Both the position numbers and the translations under genes were made by a program. This document shows, one piece after another, positions 34,511 through 42,365 of a stretch of DNA of 47,234 nt. Source of the DNA: Pseudobdellovibrionaceae bacterium (GTDB lineage Bacteria; Bdellovibrionota; Bdellovibrionia; Bdellovibrionales; Bdellovibrionaceae); contig JAEUWH010000065.1 in assembly GCA_016785955.1 (NCBI GenBank), positions 1 through 47,234 of the forward strand, in the 5' to 3' direction. The notes below the pieces were generated by a model. That model had not been told where the DNA came from and searched no databases. It worked only from the letters and a program-made list of their open reading frames with translations. The number at the start of each line of letters is the position of its first letter. Position 1 is the first letter of the stretch.

Positions 34511-35141
34511 GTTTAACTCCTAAAGGTCTTTCTGATTGAGAAACTTCGACGACATGCTGAACAAGATCCAGGGTTTCATTGACATACTTCACCTGTTTCT
34601 GGAAATAGTTGTATGCTAAAACTGCCGGGATCGCGGCCAGCAGACCAGCCGCCGTGGCAATAAGAGCTGAAGAAATTCCCGCCATAACGGAACCTTGTCC
34701 CTGAGCCGTTGTCTGTGCCATATCATTAAACGACTTCATGATTCCCAAGACCGTGCCAAAAAGCCCAATGTAGGGTGCGTTAGAGCCAACGGTCGCTAAA
34801 AAACCAAGATACTTTTCCTGTTGCGGTTTATTTAAATTTTTTATGGATTCCACCAGAGAGGTCAAATTGGGGGTCGCGCTGGTGCGGCAATGCTGAAGGG
34901 CCATTTTCAATGTCCGATTCGGTAAGCTGTCTGTGTGTACCATCCGTTCCAGTGCATTAAAATTTGCATTTTGAATCAGGGGAGCCACGTCTTTTTTAAA
35001 AGCCAAGCATTGTTGCACAAGATTTTTGAGAAAAAAATAGCGGTCAATAATCATATACAGACTCATCAAACACAGACCCAATAGTAAATATAAGACGACC
35101 TGATCTGCCAGATGGGCGACTGCAAAAATACGTTCGTTCAT
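34503..35141 (-). CDS. exbB: ExbB/TolQ-type proton channel protein
   Basis: A 212-residue inner-membrane protein of the MotA/TolQ/ExbB family. An N-terminal helix (VLYLLLGLCLMSLYMII), a cytoplasmic loop, then two helices with the family signatures ATVGSNAPYIGLFGTVLGIM and ISSALIATAAGLLAAIPA. It pairs with ExbD. It starts 8 bp after the ankyrin lipoprotein gene. Confidence 0.93.
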   Translation of the reverse strand: MNERIFAVAHLADQVVLYLLLGLCLMSLYMIIDRYFFLKNLVQQCLAFKKDVAPLIQNANFNALERMVHTDSLPNRTLKMALQHCRTSATPNLTSLVESIKNLNKPQQEKYLGFLATVGSNAPYIGLFGTVLGIMKSFNDMAQTTAQGQGSVMAGISSALIATAAGLLAAIPAVLAYNYFQKQVKYVNETLDLVQHVVEVSQSERPLGVKHG

Positions 35142-35149
35142 TTTTCCTC

Positions 35150-35833
35150 CTAGAATCGGGCCCCACGGCCTGTGAGTAGTTTTTCAATTCGTTTTAAATT
35201 GAGCTCTCGAGCTAATGTCAGCGCTGTTTTTCCGGACACATTTTTCATGTGAACATCAGTTTTAAACTGGTTGTTTATTAGGAGGCGTACGCAATTTTCC
35301 AGGTTGTTGCCCACCGCGTACGTCAGCGGAGTTTCGCCCGAGGCAAATAAAAAATTGGGATTCATTTTTTGTTCTAGCAATCGCTTGAGTTCATCGGGGT
35401 CATCGTTTTCGAGATGGCTAAAAAACTCGTCTTGATATGGCCCCTGTAAACTGGGGTCGAGAAGAATTCGAAAGTTAATTTTATCCATACACATTTCGTG
35501 TGTGTCGATGCCGGTTTCATCTTTGGTTTTGGGATCGGCTCCTAATTGAATCAGGTTTCTAAAAATGCTCTCGCGATCCCAAAGGACACTTTCGTTAAGC
35601 AGCGTGCGACCGCTATCGAGTATCTTATTAAGTGACAAGCCCTGCTGAAGCAAGGCGTGCAGTGTGTCCCACTCGTCGTTTCGTATGGCGCGTGAGATTT
35701 TTTCAGAGCTAGAGAGCTCTATTTTTCGAGTTTGTGAATCCTGGTTCTTTTTTGCGTAGCCATAGTATTCAGCCTCATTTTTACTGCACGCCGTGAATAG
35801 ACAGACCGCCAGAAGCAACGCGATTGTTTTCAT
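35150..35833 (-). CDS. Ankyrin-repeat lipoprotein
   Basis: A 227-residue protein. A lipoprotein signal (MKTIALLLAVCLFTAC) puts Cys16 at the mature N-terminus. The chain then consists of about four ankyrin-type repeats: DEWDTLHALLQQGLSLN, SGRTLLNESVLWDRESIFR, DPDELKRLLEQKMNPNFLFA, and SGKTALTLARELNLKRIEKL. Ankyrin repeats bind proteins, so it may hold the receptor or the motor. Ser2 after Cys disfavours the inner-membrane Asp signal, so outer-membrane anchoring is likely (inference). The start overlaps the receptor stop by 4 bp (ATGA). Confidence 0.82.
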   Translation of the reverse strand: MKTIALLLAVCLFTACSKNEAEYYGYAKKNQDSQTRKIELSSSEKISRAIRNDEWDTLHALLQQGLSLNKILDSGRTLLNESVLWDRESIFRNLIQLGADPKTKDETGIDTHEMCMDKINFRILLDPSLQGPYQDEFFSHLENDDPDELKRLLEQKMNPNFLFASGETPLTYAVGNNLENCVRLLINNQFKTDVHMKNVSGKTALTLARELNLKRIEKLLTGRGARF

Positions 35834-38418
35834 AAAAAATTATAACTCCAACTGACCGAATACGCGTCGCCCTTTTTCTCTTGGCGCACAATTTCGCCAC
35901 CTTGAGTGAAGCGGACTTCGGGATTTAAGATATTTCGCCCGCGAAAAGAAACAAGCGAGTCTTTTGAAACGCGATAGTTCGAGGTGATGTCAAACTGAGG
36001 CTGTGGTTCCTCGTATATGTCAGGGCGATTTTGTGTGCCGACTTCGGTGATGCGACGACCGATCATGTTGAAAATTAAATTGCAATTCCATTTTACATTT
36101 GGGTTGTCGTATCCAAGTTGCCAATTCACGATGTATGGAGATTGTCCTTGAAGTGGGCGTTCTTTAGAGGTTTGTAGCCCCAGCGTATCATTAGATAAAT
36201 CGACACCGGAATCGATGCTGGACAAATTATACGAGAAATAAAATCGTCTGAGGTCTCGGGAAAGGTATCTAAGGTTAAAACGATTTTCGAGTTCAATGCC
36301 TTGGCTGTAGGCACTTTTAGAATTACCGAATGTTTTGCGTAGATTGGGGCTTGGCTCGAATTGTGATTCGATGGGATTTGAAAACTCTTTGCGGAAAAAA
36401 CCGATGGAAAGATATTCGTCTTCTTTCCAGAAATATTCGTAACGGTGATCGAAATTTTGAATCAATGTAGTTTTTAGCACGGGATTTCCTACGGTTTCGT
36501 AGCCTGAATCTTCGTCAATATAAGGTGCTGTTGATAGTTCGCGGAAATCGGGCCGAGCCAGCGTTTGAGAAATGCTGGTGCGAATTTTCAAATTTTCTGA
36601 AAAGTTATAGTTGACGTTAAACGCCGGCAATTGGTTGTAGGTGCGTATTCCTGACAGCGACGCGATGTCGTCTGGAGAATAATAATAAAATGTACCCACT
36701 TCCATTTGATTTCGTTCTGCGCGAACACCCGCGCCTATTTCCCATTTGGGGCCCAGTTGCCACTCGGTCCAAACGTACTGACTGGCGATGTGTTGTTGAC
36801 CATAATAGCTGTCGGCACTGTCGGTGACGCTGAGGAATTGAAATGTATCCGAGTTTTTAAATTGATTAAAAATAGAGTCAAAGTCTTGGCCAAGATCATA
36901 GTTTTTATTATTGACGTCGGTATCTTTGAAATGAAAACGGTAAACGTCACTGTTACGCCGACGTTGATTTTGCAAATATCCAATTTTAACTTTGGCCATG
37001 TCCCATTTATACCAAACGTCCACGTTCGCTTCCTGGGTTTTATCATCCAGGTAGCTATAGTTACGACGATTGCCAGTGGTGTCGGTGTTAAATTCATACT
37101 GTGTCATGCGTTGCAAATAAGTGTATTCTTTTGCGTCGGGAGAATAACGACGAGCCGTCGAGTCTTGGAGTTTCCAGTCAATAAACAATCCAGTTGCGTT
37201 GTTGTCGTCGATGGATGTGTCCTGAGGGCCGTCAAGGCGATGCAAACCCGAAAGCTGTTTTCGATCCAGTGTTCGTTCGATCCATTCAATTTGTGTTCGT
37301 CGTCGAGACGTCACTGAATCGCCCATCACAGAATATGTTTTCACGGACACTTCATGGCTGGTGTCGTTCAGATTTAAAATATTAAAACGAATTTTACTGT
37401 TCGTGTGACTGCCTTCAAAATCCATTTGCAGTGAAGACTTGATTTGATTCTCAAAAGTTTCGGACCGCGATGTTTCGTCCAGGGCCAGTTGCGAGTCATT
37501 GATGGCATTCAGTTTTTTTCCGTCAATAGCACGACTGTCCACTGAATTTGAATAGTTTAAGCTGCCCAGATGACTCAGTTTTATATCGTCCCACTTAGTC
37601 ACTGTCCCCCAATTTGTGGACATGTTGGGCAGAGGTGTCGATGAGCGGTTGTGCAGATTGTAGTTCGATTTGAATTCTTTGCCCATGCTTTGCAGTTCGT
37701 TGCGGGTGAAGCCTTCTTGGCTGAGACCTTCGATTTTTTCAATGACCCGTTGACGATTGTTGATTTTTTCTTTCACCAGTGAGGGCATGGTCCGGTATGA
37801 AGCATCTTTTCCCCAAAAATCTCCTGGGGCAGATTGGGGGAAAAGTAAATCTGTTTCTGAGTTTAGCTGTAATCCCAGCTTAAAATTTCCTTGATTTCGT
37901 GACGGTGCGGTTTTCGAAGTTAAGCTAATCAGTCCACCGCCAAACTCGGCCGGCAGATCTGTTGAGTAGCTTTTCTTGACCTGTATATTTTCTAAAAGGG
38001 CCACCGGGAATAAATCCAACGGAACGATACGGCGCGAAGGTTCGGGAGAAGGAACAGATTGCGAATTGTACAACACCGAGGAGTAACGCTCACCCAGTCC
38101 GCGTACATAGATATACTTTCCGTTCATCAGCGTCAGACCCGTGACGCGTTTTAAAGACTGTGCAGAGTCACTGTCTCCGGTCTTGGACATCGACTCGGAA
38201 CTTAGAACTTCATTGACTTGCAGCGAGGCTTTTTTTTGATTGAGAAGTTCGGCGAATGAGCCTTTAACTTTGGGAGCCAGTACCGTGATTGTTTCTTCGG
38301 GCACAGATCGAGCCAGTGGCGCATTTAGAAAAACACAAACAGCCAGGTGCAAACACGCACCTGACTGCCAGATTTTTTTTGAACTATTAAAAAAAGTCTG
38401 AGCTATTTTCGTGTCCAA
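35830..38418 (-). CDS. TonB-dependent outer membrane receptor
   Basis: An 862-residue receptor. It has a long signal region (to about residue 38, ALARS), a TonB-box-like ETITVLA (42-48), a plug domain (LNGKYIYVRGLGERYSSVLYN-like segment at about 98-118, then EFGGGLISLTSKT) and a large beta-barrel ending NFL. The barrel end lacks the usual aromatic last residue. The ligand is unknown; this receptor type often accompanies secreted beta-helix proteins. The start is TTG, placed only 1 bp after the stop of the upstream gene, with no good ribosome site, so it relies on coupling. A 17-bp duplication created this junction. Confidence 0.88.
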   Translation of the reverse strand: MDTKIAQTFFNSSKKIWQSGACLHLAVCVFLNAPLARSVPEETITVLAPKVKGSFAELLNQKKASLQVNEVLSSESMSKTGDSDSAQSLKRVTGLTLMNGKYIYVRGLGERYSSVLYNSQSVPSPEPSRRIVPLDLFPVALLENIQVKKSYSTDLPAEFGGGLISLTSKTAPSRNQGNFKLGLQLNSETDLLFPQSAPGDFWGKDASYRTMPSLVKEKINNRQRVIEKIEGLSQEGFTRNELQSMGKEFKSNYNLHNRSSTPLPNMSTNWGTVTKWDDIKLSHLGSLNYSNSVDSRAIDGKKLNAINDSQLALDETSRSETFENQIKSSLQMDFEGSHTNSKIRFNILNLNDTSHEVSVKTYSVMGDSVTSRRRTQIEWIERTLDRKQLSGLHRLDGPQDTSIDDNNATGLFIDWKLQDSTARRYSPDAKEYTYLQRMTQYEFNTDTTGNRRNYSYLDDKTQEANVDVWYKWDMAKVKIGYLQNQRRRNSDVYRFHFKDTDVNNKNYDLGQDFDSIFNQFKNSDTFQFLSVTDSADSYYGQQHIASQYVWTEWQLGPKWEIGAGVRAERNQMEVGTFYYYSPDDIASLSGIRTYNQLPAFNVNYNFSENLKIRTSISQTLARPDFRELSTAPYIDEDSGYETVGNPVLKTTLIQNFDHRYEYFWKEDEYLSIGFFRKEFSNPIESQFEPSPNLRKTFGNSKSAYSQGIELENRFNLRYLSRDLRRFYFSYNLSSIDSGVDLSNDTLGLQTSKERPLQGQSPYIVNWQLGYDNPNVKWNCNLIFNMIGRRITEVGTQNRPDIYEEPQPQFDITSNYRVSKDSLVSFRGRNILNPEVRFTQGGEIVRQEKKGDAYSVSWSYNFL

Positions 38419-38435
38419 ATTATTTTCGCGTCCAA
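38404..38435. repeat. Tandem 17-bp duplication at the beta-helix/receptor junction
   Basis: TATTTTCGTGTCCAA (38404-38418) and TATTTTCGCGTCCAA (38421-38435), differing at one base, are separated by AT. On the minus strand one copy encodes the last codons and stop of the beta-helix gene and the other the TTG start and first codons of the receptor. Confidence 0.7.
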
Positions 38436-39709
38436 CCTTGAGTCCAGTCTTTCTTAGCGAAAGCTCCTACGTGTGAAACAGCATCGAAAAACAAATTATC
38501 CGAAGATACACCCATTTTTAAAACGGGAGAGTTGGCTTTAGGCATGTAGCCTTGCAACTGAGGATCTTGGTCCGAGTTGCCAGGCTGGGCATTGAACCAA
38601 GCTTCTGTTGACCAAAGATCCTTGGCATCAAACTCAAAGTTTTTTGGGCTGAAAGCCACAGAGTTTTGGATTTTTAAACCTTCCGGATAGACGGCTGTAC
38701 CGACAATTTTTGCACCGTGTGCGAATGTTTCCGCATCATCAATATTGATCGCAGCTTTTCCTGTACCCGTGATGATTGAATTCAGAATCGTTGCACCAGT
38801 TCCACGTCTTAGTAGCATCCCGTAGGCAGATTTAGGCGAACCGATAATAGTCATGTTAGAAATTGTGGGATTTGAGCGAGGCATTGCATTCATGGGTGAT
38901 TTCAAATTATCGGCTTCAATTCCGTTGTCAACGGCGTCAGTTCCTTGATCAATCAAAAGATGTTGGATATTACCAACCCATCCCATATCCCAGTCCAAAG
39001 AGTCATCCTCGTTACTTGAAAGAACAACGTATTTGGCATTGACCGTACCGCCGAAAAACTCGATGCCGTCGTCCGCATTCATATGCACTTGGATATTTTC
39101 AACTAACGTTTCGCTGCCAACACCATTGAACGTGATACCGTTCAGTTCGTTGTCGGGAGAAATGGGGTAGCCACCAAATTCTACGCGCACATATTTAAGG
39201 ATACCGCTGTTGTCTTTGGCATTGTCACCGCCAAATTTAACGGCTTCGACTTTGATGCCTTCAGAAATAGCTTCACAAACAGTAACGCCCGTTTTACATG
39301 CGTTGATAGGTGCGTTTCCGTTCAGAACTAAACCGCCCCAATCGCCACGTTTTGGTTGAGCCTGTGCCGATGTGAAAACGATGGGCTTTTTCGCTGTCCC
39401 TTGAGCGACGATTTGAGAGCCGCGCATGATGACAATGAATGAACCAGGTAGGCCCATAATTTTTGTGCCAGGCTCGATAATCAATTTAGAATTTTGTGTA
39501 TTATCGCCACCGAAGAAAACGCCATCGACAATGACATATTCATTAATTGATGTGAGCGTTAGTTGTGTAGAAAGGTATTTTCCTTTCAGAGCGCATCGCT
39601 CGACCGCGTTAGTAGTACCTAAAGAATCTGTTCCCGTGGGACAAACGGCTAATGCCGCAGACGCGGAAATCAAACTGATAGCAAGAATGTGTGTTAATTT
39701 ATTAAGCAT
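38420..39709 (-). CDS. Secreted right-handed beta-helix protein of the TonB cluster
   Basis: A 429-residue secreted protein with signal peptide MLNKLTHILAISLISASAALA. The mature chain is a repetitive parallel beta-helix-like protein. Phrases shared by a widespread family found beside TonB receptors are visible: EPGTKIMGLPGSFIVIMRGS, RGDWGGLVLNGNAPINAC, NELNGITFNGVGS, VHMNADDGIEFFGGTVNAK and NSIITGTGKAAINIDD. Its role is unknown; it may hold or present the receptor's ligand. ATG 39709 has a perfect AGGAGG 5 nt upstream; a longer frame 108 nt further out has no site. It leads the receptor gene. Confidence 0.85.
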   Translation of the reverse strand: MLNKLTHILAISLISASAALAVCPTGTDSLGTTNAVERCALKGKYLSTQLTLTSINEYVIVDGVFFGGDNTQNSKLIIEPGTKIMGLPGSFIVIMRGSQIVAQGTAKKPIVFTSAQAQPKRGDWGGLVLNGNAPINACKTGVTVCEAISEGIKVEAVKFGGDNAKDNSGILKYVRVEFGGYPISPDNELNGITFNGVGSETLVENIQVHMNADDGIEFFGGTVNAKYVVLSSNEDDSLDWDMGWVGNIQHLLIDQGTDAVDNGIEADNLKSPMNAMPRSNPTISNMTIIGSPKSAYGMLLRRGTGATILNSIITGTGKAAINIDDAETFAHGAKIVGTAVYPEGLKIQNSVAFSPKNFEFDAKDLWSTEAWFNAQPGNSDQDPQLQGYMPKANSPVLKMGVSSDNLFFDAVSHVGAFAKKDWTQGWTRK

Positions 39710-39811
39710 CGAAACCTCCTCGATAACCCAGGAAATAGAGGAAATAGGATCGGTATTCAAATCGTGATTGTGTTTTGATTTTTGAATGAATGTTGAGATT
39801 TCGTTAGGATG

Positions 39812-39844
39812 GAACAAAAACTCGATTAGTAAAAATAACGAGTT
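39812..39844 (-). terminator. Possible weak terminator after the LamG lipoprotein gene
   Basis: On the minus strand AACTCG (39844-39839) and CGAGTT (39824-39819) can form a 6-bp stem with a 14-nt AT-rich loop, followed by TTTG. It lies just downstream of the LamG gene stop at 39851, and the beta-helix gene may therefore have its own promoter in 39710-39850. Confidence 0.35.
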
Positions 39845-39850
39845 ATGATT

Positions 39851-41242
39851 CTATAGAGCGAACTTCGAGTTGAGATAATTATTCATATCTGTTCGTTCGG
39901 TCGGAGTCAGTGTTCGATTGAAAATGATGACCTCGAAAACTTCACCTTGAAAGTATCCCGGAGTGTCGCCGCCTAAAACCTTAGGAGACCAAACATTCGC
40001 TCTTGGGGACGTAATTCCTGCGCGTACCAGTGAACCATTCAAATAGATAGATGGGGTTTTACTTGATACGGATACAGTGAGAGAATGGGCGGACGTGAGT
40101 GTCGCGGAATGAACAGCCAGGGCGGGCATGTGTGCATCTCCATGATCGTAAACTCCGATACCGTTTACTCCTAATGAAATTCCAATACCGCTATCGACGG
40201 CGCCGGCTTGAGTGGGATAGAACAGATATCGTTGTCCGGTCGTTCCGTTAATTCCCGAGGAACTCTCGAAATCATTTTCATGAGAGGCTGTCGCTCGGGT
40301 GACAACGAATATCGTAAAATTGTTGCTCGCGTATTCAGAGTTGAACATCATGTTGTCATCAATACCGTCAAACTGGAGTCCACCTCGGGAGTTTAATTGA
40401 TTGGTAACATATTTGGGTTTTAAGCTTCCTGTATTTTGCGAAAAATGTCGGGCGTTGCCAGAACTGTCATTCCATTGAGTAACGGGATCATTATTATTGA
40501 AACTGACAAGGGAGTCATTGTTTAGCCAAACTGCAAGTCCTGACAAATCAGAAGGCAAAAGTGTGGCGCTCGTGGTTACCGAAGTTGTGACACTATTGCA
40601 ATCCAGTGAGCCGCTCGCAGTAAGAGCTTTGACCTTGAATGTATAGTTGGTGTTGGCTGTAAGGCCGCTGAGTGTTTGCTGTGTTTGTCCAGCATCTGTC
40701 GTGGCTATAATTTTGGGAGACGAAGTATTCGTAACATTCAAAACGACGTAGCCTTTGGCTGCGGGAATATCGGTCCAACTAACGGTTAACGATGTTGCAT
40801 TCACACCGCTTGTTGCCGTGACGCCCGCGAATGTCAGTGTAGAATCACACCCAATGGAGGCGTTGCCCGCGACACCAAAAATAGAAACGCCGTTAACAAT
40901 ATTTCCTGGCAGTAAGTTCGGTTCGTCAAACTCGACGGTATGATTCATATAAAACCCGTTAGGAATAGGGGCAGTAATCCTTGAACCATGTAAGTTCCAG
41001 CTTAATATGTCAGAACCAAAATCAGAAACCACGGCGACACCGGACTGTTTCAATACGCAGGGATTCAAGTTAATCGCGCCAAGGACGCAGTCGCTATAAC
41101 TTGAGCCGATCGGAGCTGAGCTGGAAGGGGGGGATGTCGATGTCGGAGCGACGGGGGCTACGTCCGATGAGAACGTGCAAGAGGTGATCACAGCGAAGAA
41201 GAAAGTGATTAAGATAAAATCGAAATAATTTCTTTTGTACAT
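39851..41242 (-). CDS. Lipoprotein with a fibronectin III and a LamG-like domain
   Basis: A 463-residue lipoprotein: signal and lipobox VITSC (Cys22), then a Pro/Ser/Thr-rich stalk. A fibronectin type III-like domain lies at about 132-222 (SLTVSWTDIPAAKGYVVLNV, TANTNYTFKVKAL). A LamG/concanavalin-like domain follows at about 231-463: LSGLAVWLNNDSLVSF, WNDSSGNARHFSQ, GGLQFDGIDDNM and the C-terminal EVIIFNRTLTPTERTDM. Such domains bind sugars or glycoproteins, so a surface-exposed binding protein is likely. It is encoded upstream of the beta-helix gene in the same direction, with a possible terminator between. Confidence 0.82.
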   Translation of the reverse strand: MYKRNYFDFILITFFFAVITSCTFSSDVAPVAPTSTSPPSSSAPIGSSYSDCVLGAINLNPCVLKQSGVAVVSDFGSDILSWNLHGSRITAPIPNGFYMNHTVEFDEPNLLPGNIVNGVSIFGVAGNASIGCDSTLTFAGVTATSGVNATSLTVSWTDIPAAKGYVVLNVTNTSSPKIIATTDAGQTQQTLSGLTANTNYTFKVKALTASGSLDCNSVTTSVTTSATLLPSDLSGLAVWLNNDSLVSFNNNDPVTQWNDSSGNARHFSQNTGSLKPKYVTNQLNSRGGLQFDGIDDNMMFNSEYASNNFTIFVVTRATASHENDFESSSGINGTTGQRYLFYPTQAGAVDSGIGISLGVNGIGVYDHGDAHMPALAVHSATLTSAHSLTVSVSSKTPSIYLNGSLVRAGITSPRANVWSPKVLGGDTPGYFQGEVFEVIIFNRTLTPTERTDMNNYLNSKFAL

Positions 41243-41376
41243 TTGGAACCTGTATATCTATCGGCTCAATTGTATTTTTATTTAGATCTTAACCGAGAAT
41301 TTGATTCTAGAGTCTCAAGTTGAAACATGAAGCAGGTGATGAATTGAGAAACAGACTTGTAATTGACGGGTATGGA

Positions 41377-42204
41377 CTAAGACGAAATAAATTTGGCAGC
41401 GGTTTCGGTAACGGTGGGATCTTTTAGTATGCGACGGTGACCCAATCCTGAAGTAATAATCAGTTGCGCTTGGGGCCAATGATTTTTAATTTCTTCTGCC
41501 GCGGCTACGGGTACTTCTTTGTCGTCTTTATCATGGAGAATGAGTGTGGGAATTGACAATGTTTTGCCAATGATTCCCACATTCATGTCCGAGATCGGTA
41601 AGTTCACCAATTTTTTTAAATCGTCTTTGAATATTTGGCGACAGCGCGAACTCAGTTTTAAAGTGGACAGAAAATAGTCGACAACTTTTTCATAACGTGA
41701 AGGTCCGGCAACGATCACAATTTTTTCGACTTTAAGTCCACGTGCGGCTGACAAGATCGAACAGCCAGCACCGAACGAGTGTGCAATAATGCCTTTGTAG
41801 GGGCCTAGCTGCATTTGTAAATCGATAAGAAATTGGGCGAACTGCCCGACATGGGTGTGCGTGCCTTCAGAGTCGCCATGAGCGGGGCCATCGACGGCTA
41901 CAACGCGAAATCCTTTGTTTACGAGTGGTGCGGCGAAAGCACCCAGCTGAGTTCCGCGCCCACTCCAGCCATGAAGCAGAATCACAAGCGGGTGTGTGGG
42001 CTGACCCCATTCAAAGCCCGCAATGCCATTTTTGAATTTATGTTTCTTGGACGTGACAAAGTAGTCGTGCTCGGACGTGGGCCGAGCAATTCTCTCGGGA
42101 GTGAGAAATAAATTTTTGGCCCAGCAAGCGACTTGTCGCGGAAAAAAGATGGAAAGTGTCGGCCATGTGGCCATTTTCATTTTTAGCAATGTTGAACGCT
42201 TCAT
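41377..42204 (-). CDS. Alpha/beta hydrolase
   Basis: A 275-residue alpha/beta-hydrolase-fold enzyme. The oxyanion loop is HGWSGRG (78-84), the nucleophile is Ser143 in AHSFGAG, Asp225-228 in HDKDD gives the acid, and His256 in GLGHRR completes the triad. The N-terminal 25 residues are basic and partly hydrophobic but no clear signal peptide. The substrate is unknown. ATG 42204 follows AAGGATAAAAATC at 8 nt; a TTG 18 nt upstream overlaps that site. It is divergent from the NDH-2 gene. Confidence 0.86.
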   Translation of the reverse strand: MKRSTLLKMKMATWPTLSIFFPRQVACWAKNLFLTPERIARPTSEHDYFVTSKKHKFKNGIAGFEWGQPTHPLVILLHGWSGRGTQLGAFAAPLVNKGFRVVAVDGPAHGDSEGTHTHVGQFAQFLIDLQMQLGPYKGIIAHSFGAGCSILSAARGLKVEKIVIVAGPSRYEKVVDYFLSTLKLSSRCRQIFKDDLKKLVNLPISDMNVGIIGKTLSIPTLILHDKDDKEVPVAAAEEIKNHWPQAQLIITSGLGHRRILKDPTVTETAAKFISS

Positions 42205-42365
42205 GATTTTTATCCTTACCAAGAATTCATATCTAGCCAGCGTCTAGTGTGTCGGTCCAACAGTCAAATTGTTTCAGGACATAGTCTTATATCGCAATGT
42301 TTTATAGGTACTGTCGATGCCTAGTTGGTGCTATACTTCACCGAAACTATTTGATGGAGTTATGT

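Noticed and set aside
36706-37317. 203-codon plus-strand ORF inside the TonB receptor gene
   Set aside because: Long, but antisense to a receptor barrel with clear family signatures; no ribosome site and no recognisable product.
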